Shown one piece after another: positions 1 through 5,735 of a stretch of 8,484 bases of DNA. How positions within the stretch are numbered: position 1 is the stretch's first letter; the number at the start of each line of letters is the position of its first letter. Source of the stretch: Bog-756 sp043784065 (GTDB taxonomy: Bacteria; Actinomycetota; Acidimicrobiia; Acidimicrobiales; RAAP-2); the NCBI GenBank assembly GCA_043784065.1, contig JAYVYR010000030.1, positions 1 through 8,484 of the forward strand, in the 5' to 3' direction. Position numbers and translations under genes: made by a program. The notes under the pieces were generated by a model that did no database searches, was not told the DNA's origin, and was given only the letters and a program-made list of their open reading frames with translations.

Positions 1-1427
1 TGACCGAGGACGACGACCACCGGGTCGCCGTTGACGGCGGCCGGGAGTGTCACCACCAGTCCGGAGGCATCATGCCGCCAGCCGAGGGCCCGGCCGTCAA
101 CGTCGCGCACTGTCGTCGAGGTCGTGGGGACGACGTCGGCCAACGTGGCCACCGGCCCGGTCGCCCGTACGAAGGCGAATACCTCGTCGTCCCGGGCCGT
201 GTACCGCAATGGGTCCCCCTGGACGGTGCTCGTCCCGGGAGTCGACCACGGCCGGGTGCCGAACACCGCTTGCCCATGATGCGGCAGGTAGCCGGCCAGC
301 CAGCCGAGCCGTTCCAGCTGCTCGTGGGGGATCTGGGCATCGACGGCCCGGGGTCCCACGTTCAGAAGCAGGTTCCCTCCCTTCGACACGATGTCCGTCG
401 TCGACCACAGCAGCTCGTCGCGGGCGAGGAAGTCCTTCTCGGTCGACTCGGAGTTGTAGCCGAAGCTTTGATCCATGCCACGCACGCACTCCCACGGGGT
501 CAACTGAATGTCGTCGAAGGTCATGTACTCCGGTGTCCGATACCCGAACAGGGGTGGCTTGGGAGGGATCAGCCCCCCGTCTCGTTGCGCCTGCCGCGCA
601 GCAAGACCATCGATCAACTGCCGGCCCCGGGCGTTGCGGGCCATGGCCAGGAGAGGCGACCACGGCATCCATCGATCGTTGATCACTCCGTCCGGTACCG
701 CCCGGTAGTAGTGGTCGATCAATGGCCACAGGTCCTTGCCGGCGGCGGGCCAGGCGATGTCGTTCCACAGCACACTCGGGCGATAGCGCTCGATCAGCTC
801 GCGCACCTGGGCTTCGGCATAGCGGGGATAGTCACCTCGGGGAATGGCCGCCAGCACGCTGCCCATCGAGCCCATCGGGAACTCGCGGAACGTGGAGTCG
901 AGGCCGCCGCTGTAGTAAAGCCCGAACTTCATTCCGTGGCCGCGGACCGAATCGGCCAGCTCGCCGACCAGGTCGCGCCTGGAGTGCCACCCGGGCAGAT
1001 GGGGGTTCGGGACCGTCGAAGGCCAGAGGCACCAGCCGTCGGCGTGCTTGGAGACCAGGACCACGTAGCGGGCCCCCGTGGCGGCAAAGCAGGCCGCCCA
1101 CTCGTCAGGGTCCCACCGGTCGAGGCCGGCCTCGAAATCAGCAGCGAACGACCGATAGGAGCGATTCCCCCACACGGCCCGATGATGTCTCGCCACCGGG
1201 CTATCGGGAAACCGGAGTGAATTCTCGTACCATTCGACGTAGGGCGAATTGGCGAACGCGTCGGCTCGGCCTGAGGCGAGGAGCGCTCCGTAGTCACTAC
1301 CGGTGGGTGCATATGCCGGAATCGAGGCCGGCGTCCAGTGAACGAAGATCCCGAGCTTCGCATCGCGCCACCAGGTGGGCAACTGTCGGGTTCGGAGCCG
1401 GGCCAGCGTCGATCTGGTCGATGCCAT
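1..1427 (-). CDS. Alpha-L-fucosidase, glycoside hydrolase family 29 (C-terminus cut by window edge)
   Basis: Likely hydrolyses terminal alpha-L-fucose from oligosaccharides by the retaining GH29 mechanism. I translated the whole frame: 475 codons are open with no stop before the left edge, so only the last residues are missing. There is no signal peptide, so it should be cytoplasmic. Family landmarks in order are GIFVHW (about residues 26-31), KHADGWCLW (GH29 usually has KHHDGF.LW), KFGLYYS, VLWNDIAWP with the expected nucleophile Asp223 (Thermotoga enzyme: VLWND), NDRW, RTPEY with Glu300 as probable acid/base, SFGYN, and VSKGGNLLLNVGPRG. The C-terminal part looks like the usual beta-sandwich. 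The ATG at 1427 is the first good start. It has no Shine-Dalgarno, but a TACAGT box lies 6 bases upstream. The gene sits about 51 bp downstream of the PAS-GGDEF gene on the same strand. Nucleophile and acid/base are about 77 residues apart, more than in the Thermotoga enzyme as I recall it. The family is very likely; substrate specificity is not proven. Confidence 0.93.
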   Translation of the reverse strand, partial: MASTRSTLARLRTRQLPTWWRDAKLGIFVHWTPASIPAYAPTGSDYGALLASGRADAFANSPYVEWYENSLRFPDSPVARHHRAVWGNRSYRSFAADFEAGLDRWDPDEWAACFAATGARYVVLVSKHADGWCLWPSTVPNPHLPGWHSRRDLVGELADSVRGHGMKFGLYYSGGLDSTFREFPMGSMGSVLAAIPRGDYPRYAEAQVRELIERYRPSVLWNDIAWPAAGKDLWPLIDHYYRAVPDGVINDRWMPWSPLLAMARNARGRQLIDGLAARQAQRDGGLIPPKPPLFGYRTPEYMTFDDIQLTPWECVRGMDQSFGYNSESTEKDFLARDELLWSTTDIVSKGGNLLLNVGPRAVDAQIPHEQLERLGWLAGYLPHHGQAVFGTRPWSTPGTSTVQGDPLRYTARDDEVFAFVRATGPVATLADVVPTTSTTVRDVDGRALGWRHDASGLVVTLPAAVNGDPVVVVLG

Positions 1428-1433
1428 GGGGGG

Positions 1434-1439
1434 ACTGTA
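1434..1439 (-). promoter_or_regulatory. Putative -10 box of a leaderless promoter for the fucosidase gene
   Basis: On the minus strand the hexamer TACAGT fits the actinobacterial -10 pattern TAnnnT. It ends 6 bases before the ATG at 1427, which would place the transcription start at or next to the first codon. No Shine-Dalgarno lies between box and ATG (the spacer is six C). No clear -35 is visible. If real, the fucosidase can be transcribed independently of the GGDEF gene upstream. Confidence 0.4.
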
Positions 1440-1478
1440 GGCCGCGACGACGCCGTCCGTTGAGCCCGGATCCGGATC

Positions 1479-1607
1479 TCACCCCACCAGTCTCGCAGCC
1501 TCCAGCATCCATGCCTCGAACCGTTCGTACCGGTCCTTGCCCCTGGACTTGGCTACATACATGGCCCGGTCGGCATTGGACATGAGCTCGTCGACACTGA
1601 TGCCCGG
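1479..1607 (-). pseudogene. Severed C-terminal 42 codons of the GGDEF domain
   Basis: This segment continues the PAS-PAS-GGDEF reading frame after the in-frame TGA at 1608-1610 and ends at its own TGA at 1479-1481. It reads PGISVDELMSNADRAMYVAK and then SRGKDRYERF, followed by a short helix. That is the standard end of a GGDEF domain (DELL..AD.AMY.AK..GR..Y..F). The homology continues in the same frame with no shift, so the break is a single nonsense codon. Codon 399 would otherwise be a loop residue in a 441-residue protein. There is no good start here, so it is probably untranslated unless the TGA is read through or is a sequence error. Confidence 0.8.
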
Positions 1608-2804
1608 TCAGGAGAAGGCAAATCCGATGCTCACGGTGCCCGACACAGTCTGCGTCTCGGTGGTCAATGGTGTTCGACAGGCCACAAGGATCCGATCGGC
1701 CAATGACTCGACCTCGAGCGGGTAGGTGAAGTCCTCGACGATCACACCGAACTCGTCGCCACCCAGGCGGGCCGCCGTGTCCGATCTGCGGATGCAACCG
1801 ACCAAGACCTTGGCCATCGACTGCAACAATCCGTCGCCGGCTGCGTGGCCCAGGCGGTCATTGGCCGACTTGAGGCCGTCCATATCGAGGAAGAGCGCAG
1901 CGATTCGGTGGTTGTCGCGCTCCGCCTTGTCGAGCGAATGATTCAGCCGGTTAAGGAACAGTGCCCGGTTTCCGAGTCCGGTGAGCGAATCATGGAACGC
2001 CTGGTAGAAGAGTTCGTCTTCGAGCCGCTTTCGGTCCGTCCCATCGTGTCCCGTGATCACGTAGCCGCCCACGGGCGGATCATCGACGAGATTGACAATG
2101 CTCAACTCGATGGGAATGGGGGTCGGCTCCCCGAGCTTGGTGAGCCCGACGGTCACAGTCACGGGATTGGTCGGTCCGCCGCTCCGCGCAGCGCAGACAA
2201 TGGCGTTCATCACGGCATGGCGGTCGTCGCCCGTCGCCAGATTGACCAACGGGCGTCCCTCGAGCAGCTCTAGGTCGTGCCCGAGCATGCGGGGCAACGC
2301 GCCCGAGCAGGACAGCACCGTTCCGTCCGGGGCCACCAGCACGGTGACGATCGCCGCGTTCTGAACCACAGCGCGGAACCGTGCGTCCCGGTTATGCGCT
2401 ACCTCGAAACGCCGTCGTTCCGTAAGATCTCGGAGGCACAGCAGCACCGAACCGTCACCCATCCCGCGGACCTGCGTTCCCACCAGCTCCATCAGCCGCC
2501 ATCCGGATGGCGTAGTCAGGCGGATTTCGATCGGCGCACCCACCTGCTTCTCCTGAATGCCTTCCAGCGACAGCAGCACGAAAGGGAGATCGTCAGGGTG
2601 GACGAACGTGAGTCCAGACAGTCCGGCCGCTTCGGAGATGGTCTTCCTGAACAGGTGCTCGGCGGTGGAATTCCCCCAAACCAGCACTCCGTCGGCGTTG
2701 ACGACCACAACGGCATCCGGCGACGACCGGAGCAGACGTGCCAGGTCCTCGTCCCCCGTCGGAATCATTGATGAGGTTCCCGGTTCGTCATCGGGTGGGG
2801 ACAC
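1608..2804 (-). CDS. PAS-PAS-GGDEF protein (putative diguanylate cyclase), truncated by an in-frame TGA
   Basis: Predicted to sense a signal through two PAS domains (about residues 18-135 and 140-255) and to make cyclic di-GMP from two GTP with a GGDEF domain (about 265-398). Visible motifs are DSLTGLGNR at the domain start, LDMDGLKSANDRLGH for metal and nucleotide binding, an intact GGDEF signature at 348-352, and an inhibitory-site RxxD (Arg339-Asp342) five residues before it. No transmembrane segment or signal peptide is seen, so it should be cytosolic. The frame ends at VSIGFAFS, just before the last helices of the fold; these follow in frame beyond the TGA. As written, the enzyme lacks about 42 residues and may be inactive. 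The GTG at 2804 is the outermost start. The ATG at 2768 (MIPTGDED) has a weak upstream GGGAA and is an alternative. The gene diverges from the aldo/keto reductase gene and lies upstream of the fucosidase gene on the same strand. Confidence 0.85.
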   Translation of the reverse strand: MSPPDDEPGTSSMIPTGDEDLARLLRSSPDAVVVVNADGVLVWGNSTAEHLFRKTISEAAGLSGLTFVHPDDLPFVLLSLEGIQEKQVGAPIEIRLTTPSGWRLMELVGTQVRGMGDGSVLLCLRDLTERRRFEVAHNRDARFRAVVQNAAIVTVLVAPDGTVLSCSGALPRMLGHDLELLEGRPLVNLATGDDRHAVMNAIVCAARSGGPTNPVTVTVGLTKLGEPTPIPIELSIVNLVDDPPVGGYVITGHDGTDRKRLEDELFYQAFHDSLTGLGNRALFLNRLNHSLDKAERDNHRIAALFLDMDGLKSANDRLGHAAGDGLLQSMAKVLVGCIRRSDTAARLGGDEFGVIVEDFTYPLEVESLADRILVACRTPLTTETQTVSGTVSIGFAFS

Positions 2805-2872
2805 AGCCGATTCATCGGCGTTCCAGCACGGCCGCGTGAGGTCCCGTGAGCTGTCGATCGGCCCAGTGCCAA

Positions 2873-2888
2873 CCAGGAGAGATCCTGG
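2873..2888. repeat. Perfect inverted repeat in the divergent intergenic region
   Basis: CCAGGA, four bases (GAGA), then TCCTGG form a perfect 6-bp-arm inverted repeat. It lies in the 199-bp gap between the divergent GGDEF and aldo/keto reductase genes. It could be an operator or a small hairpin, or chance. Apart from a TAnnnT box near 2992, I see nothing else clear in this gap. Confidence 0.3.
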
Positions 2889-2991
2889 GACGGTCTACGC
2901 CGCCGTACGTAGTTGCCGGGCGTCGACCCCTCCCGTTCGGACGTTGATCCGAACAGAACTCTGGCATGCCCGCCGACAATGGACGTGCCGA

Positions 2992-2997
2992 TACGTT
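2992..2997 (+). promoter_or_regulatory. Putative -10 box of a leaderless promoter for the aldo/keto reductase gene
   Basis: TACGTT matches TAnnnT and ends 6 bases before the ATG at 3004. No Shine-Dalgarno precedes that ATG. The layout matches the box before the fucosidase gene. No convincing -35 is seen at the expected spacing. Confidence 0.4.
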
Positions 2998-3003
2998 GTA
3001 CCG

Positions 3004-3990
3004 ATGCCCGCTGAACTCCTCACACTGCCCGGCACCGACGTCCACATCCCCCGCCTCGGCGTGGGCACCTGGGCCTGGGGTGACGAAACCACCTGGGGAA
3101 TGGGTGGCTACGACTCGGGCCTCACCCGCGACTCCATCAGGGCCGCTTGGGACGCATCCATCGACGCTGGAGTCACCCTGTTCGACACCGCCGAGGTTTA
3201 CGGGGGAGGCGAAAGCGAGCGGATCATCGGGTCATTGTTGGCCGCCGACCCCGATCGGGCATCACGGGTCGTCGTCGCCTCCAAGTTCATGCCCTCCCCC
3301 TGGAAGCTCGACGTCCGCAAGCGTCTCTTGACCGCGGTTCGGGCCTCGCTCGACCGGCTCGGCGTTCCGTCGATCGACCTCTACCAGCTCCACGGACCGA
3401 TCAGCCTACGGTCGCACAGCGCTCTCGCCGCCGCACTTGCCGATGCCCACAATGAGGGGCTGATCAAGGCGGTCGGGGTGTCCAACTACTCGGTCAAGGA
3501 GACCCGCTCCATGTCCCGGGCCCTTGATGCCCACGGCATGCGCCTGGCGACAAATCAGATCGAATTCTCCCTCCTCCGCCGGCTACCCGAGACGAGCGGA
3601 CTCCTGGCGGCCTGTGCCGACCTCGGTGTGATTCCGTTGGCCTATTCACCACTCGGGCAGGGTCGGTTGACCGGCAAGTACTCGGCCGCCAATCCGCCAC
3701 CGGGCAAACGGAACTTCTCGAACCACCCCATGGAGGTGGTCGACGGCATCGTCAACGAGCTCCGCCGCATCGGCGACGACCACGTGGGCAAGCTCCCGAG
3801 TCAGGTCGCACTCAACTGGGTGATGGCCAAGGGAGCCGTGCCCATCCCCGGTGCCAAGAACCGCCACCAGGCTGAGGAGAATGCCGGGGCGCTGGGCTGG
3901 CAGCTCGACGGCGACCAACTGGCGCGCCTCGACCGCGCTGCTCTGCCGGGCATCCGCAACCTCGTCAGCCGCGTCTGGCAGCACGGCTGA
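3004..3990 (+). CDS. Aldo/keto reductase (NADP-dependent oxidoreductase)
   Basis: A 328-residue single-domain (beta/alpha)8 aldo/keto reductase, typical in length, expected to reduce carbonyl compounds with NADPH in the cytosol. The catalytic tetrad is visible: Asp61 and Tyr66 in LFDTAEVYG, Lys94 in VVASKF, and His130 in LYQLHGP. Cofactor-side motifs follow in family order: GVSNYS near 158, NQIEFSLL near 184, AYSPLGQGRLTGKY near 213, and PIPGAKNRHQAEEN near 280, the last typical of the NADPH phosphate-binding loop. The N-terminal IPRLGVGTWAWGD also fits. The open frame extends upstream to 2557, but that part is antisense to the PAS domain, and homology begins only at the ATG at 3004. It overlaps no neighbour; the FAD oxidoreductase follows 44 bp downstream on the same strand. 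The physiological substrate cannot be read from the sequence. Confidence 0.95.
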   Translation: MPAELLTLPGTDVHIPRLGVGTWAWGDETTWGMGGYDSGLTRDSIRAAWDASIDAGVTLFDTAEVYGGGESERIIGSLLAADPDRASRVVVASKFMPSPWKLDVRKRLLTAVRASLDRLGVPSIDLYQLHGPISLRSHSALAAALADAHNEGLIKAVGVSNYSVKETRSMSRALDAHGMRLATNQIEFSLLRRLPETSGLLAACADLGVIPLAYSPLGQGRLTGKYSAANPPPGKRNFSNHPMEVVDGIVNELRRIGDDHVGKLPSQVALNWVMAKGAVPIPGAKNRHQAEENAGALGWQLDGDQLARLDRAALPGIRNLVSRVWQHG

Positions 3991-4021
3991 CGGCCCTACC
4001 GGCTCGGGCAGGACGATCCGC

Positions 4022-4027
4022 TACGGT
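4022..4027 (+). promoter_or_regulatory. Putative -10 box of a leaderless promoter that favours the ATG at 4035
   Basis: TACGGT fits TAnnnT and ends 7 bases before the ATG at 4035. The alternative in-frame GTG at 4026 lies inside this box and so could not be on a transcript started from it. This favours 4035 as the start. No Shine-Dalgarno or clear -35 is visible. The box falls in the 44-bp gap after the aldo/keto reductase gene. Confidence 0.42.
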
Positions 4028-4034
4028 GACGCGC

Positions 4035-5597
4035 ATGTCGGACTACGACGCAATTGTGATCGGAGCAGGACACAACGGGCTGACCGCCGCTGTCGTCATG
4101 GCCCGGGGCGGCATGCGGGTGCTCTGCCTGGAGAAGAACCACTTCATCGGGGGAATGGCCACCACAACCGAACTAGCCCGTGGCTACCGGTTCGAGCTGG
4201 CGGGGTCGATCCAGTTTCCGGTGCCGAGCGAGATCTACGACGACCTCGGGTTCGCCGAGTGCCCGATCTTCGAGCCGGATGTTCAGTCGGCGGCCATCGG
4301 TCCGTCAGGGGAGCCGCTGCTGCTGCTTCACAGCGATCCCGACGAGCTCTTCGAACACCTCAACGAACGGATGGGCCTCGATGCCGTCCTCGGCATGGCC
4401 GAAATCGCCGCCTGGGCAGACGCCCCGGCTCGGGCCATCGGCCGATTCGATGTGCGCACTCCACCCAAATCGCTCGACGAGATGTTCGCCTGCGCCACTG
4501 ACGAGAAGGAACGCCAAGCCATCCGTACCGCCATGTTCGGCAGCGTGATGGATGTCATCGACCAACACCTTCCCGACCGCGAACGACACGCGCAAGTGCG
4601 GAGCATGCTCGCCTTCCTGTCGGTCAACTCGACCCACCGCGGCCCCTACTCCGAGGGCAGCGCTCTGTGCCTGGCATTCGCTCTTGCTTCGCCGACCGGA
4701 GCCACCATGTCCAAGGTCAAGGGAGGCATCGGCACCCTTTCCGACCACCTCGCCAAGCTGCTCGATCAGAACGGCGGCGAACTACGGCGTCACGTCAAGG
4801 TGGCCGGGATCGCCACCGAGTCGGGCCGGGTCGTCGGTGTCCGCCTCGCCGACGGCGAGACGGTCAGCGCACCGGTGGTGGTGTCGAACCTCGACCCGAC
4901 CGCCACGTTCACCCGACTCCTCGACCGTAACCACTTGCCGGAGGACTTCCTCAGTCGAGTCGATGCCATCGACCACCGTGCGCTCTACTTCCAGATGCAT
5001 TTCGCTCTGAACGGACTGCCCGAGTGGGCCAGCCCCTACGGGGAGCTGAACGACGGCGGTCTCAGTCACAACGTGACGTTCTTCGGCACGCCCGAGCAGA
5101 TGCAGGCCGACTTCGAAGGCTGTGTGCGAGGGGAGGTGCCGGATTCACCGTCATTCAATCTCTCGATCCCATCGTTACGCGACCCCGATCTGGCGCCGTC
5201 GGGCAAACATGTGGCCAGCAGCTTCGCCTTCTACGCGCCCATTGGCGCGACCCATGACGACCAGGCCCGGTTGCGGGACCTGATGGCCGAACGGATGACG
5301 GCCAAATTGACCCGGATGGCCCCCAACTTCCCCGACCTCGTTGAGCGCCAGTTCAACTACCCCGCCTATACCTACGAGCGGATGTTCGGTTGCACGGGAG
5401 GCGATTTCTGCCACGGACTGCTGCAGCCTGAGTTCATGGGTCCGTTCCGTCCCGGCCCTCGCGGTTGGCCAGACAATCCGGTGCCGGTCGAGGGTCTCTA
5501 CCTGTGTGGCGCCGGCTGCCACGGCGGCCCGGGTATCACGTTCATTCCGGGCTACAACTGCGGCTACGAGGTCCTGGACGGAGCCTTCACCGCCTGA
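4035..5597 (+). CDS. Phytoene dehydrogenase-like FAD-dependent oxidoreductase (CrtI/PYROXD2-like)
   Basis: A 520-residue flavoprotein of the NAD(P)/FAD-dependent oxidoreductase superfamily (COG1233-like). The N-terminal Rossmann motif DAIVIGAGHNGL (about residues 5-16) binds the FAD ADP moiety. It is followed about 20 residues later by the acidic strand end LCLEKN and then the GGMA turn usual in CrtI-like proteins. SKVKGGIGTLSDHLAKLL near the middle matches the family's G-G-hydrophobic-G-x-L segment. The C-terminus GLYLCGAGCHGGPGIT followed by PGYNCGYEVLDG is the second FAD-contact region. Members desaturate or oxidise carotenoid-like or other hydrophobic substrates. No carotenoid genes are nearby, so the substrate is open and a PYROXD2-like role is as likely as CrtI. 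The in-frame GTG at 4026 would add three residues; the ATG at 4035 is preferred from the promoter spacing. No signal peptide. It may form a loose unit with the aldo/keto reductase gene. Confidence 0.92.
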   Translation: MSDYDAIVIGAGHNGLTAAVVMARGGMRVLCLEKNHFIGGMATTTELARGYRFELAGSIQFPVPSEIYDDLGFAECPIFEPDVQSAAIGPSGEPLLLLHSDPDELFEHLNERMGLDAVLGMAEIAAWADAPARAIGRFDVRTPPKSLDEMFACATDEKERQAIRTAMFGSVMDVIDQHLPDRERHAQVRSMLAFLSVNSTHRGPYSEGSALCLAFALASPTGATMSKVKGGIGTLSDHLAKLLDQNGGELRRHVKVAGIATESGRVVGVRLADGETVSAPVVVSNLDPTATFTRLLDRNHLPEDFLSRVDAIDHRALYFQMHFALNGLPEWASPYGELNDGGLSHNVTFFGTPEQMQADFEGCVRGEVPDSPSFNLSIPSLRDPDLAPSGKHVASSFAFYAPIGATHDDQARLRDLMAERMTAKLTRMAPNFPDLVERQFNYPAYTYERMFGCTGGDFCHGLLQPEFMGPFRPGPRGWPDNPVPVEGLYLCGAGCHGGPGITFIPGYNCGYEVLDGAFTA

Positions 5598-5633
5598 GCC
5601 ATCGTTCGATCCGGTCCCAACCGTCCGATGCGA

Positions 5634-5662
5634 TTGCCAGGAGCAGGCCAGAGGCATACGGT
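5634..5662 (+). promoter_or_regulatory. Sigma70-type promoter for the beta-helix protein gene
   Basis: TTGCCA (5634-5639, five of six matches to TTGACA), a 17-base spacer, and TACGGT (5657-5662, fits TAnnnT) make the best promoter in the window. It lies in the 138-bp gap after the FAD oxidoreductase stop. Transcription would begin near 5669, giving a leader of about 65-70 bases before the ATG at 5736. Confidence 0.5.
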
Positions 5663-5723
5663 GACGATGCTCTGTCTAGAGGATTCATTCCACGAGCGAG
5701 GGCATTCTGGCCGAACCAATGGG

Positions 5724-5730
5724 GGAGAGG
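5724..5730 (+). promoter_or_regulatory. Shine-Dalgarno sequence setting the beta-helix gene start
   Basis: GGAGAGG, at the end of a purine run (5721-5730), lies five bases before the ATG at 5736. It is the only strong ribosome binding site seen before a plus-strand gene here. It decides for 5736 over upstream in-frame codons, including the ATG at 5667. Confidence 0.7.
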
Positions 5731-5735
5731 CCACG

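Noticed and set aside
72..1220. Long plus-strand open frame of 382 codons
   Set aside because: It lies antisense to the fully translated GH29 fucosidase, with a repetitive Arg/Gly/Pro composition typical of GC-rich shadow frames.
1608..1610. TGA in the GGDEF gene as a selenocysteine codon
   Set aside because: The position is a variable loop between a strand and the last helices, no redox role is known there, and I saw no convincing SECIS-like hairpin directly after it.
2557..3003. Upstream extension of the aldo/keto reductase frame
   Set aside because: The extension is antisense to the PAS domain of the GGDEF gene, has low-complexity sequence, and the family homology begins just after the ATG at 3004.
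3991..4034. Terminator or operon break between the aldo/keto reductase and the FAD oxidoreductase
   Set aside because: No hairpin with a T-run is present. The putative promoter there does not exclude readthrough from upstream.
5628..5735. Earlier starts for the beta-helix protein, including the ATG at 5667
   Set aside because: These would put 23 or more residues before the basic n-region of the signal peptide. They have no Shine-Dalgarno, whereas 5736 has a strong one, and 5667 is only 4 bases from the -10 box.
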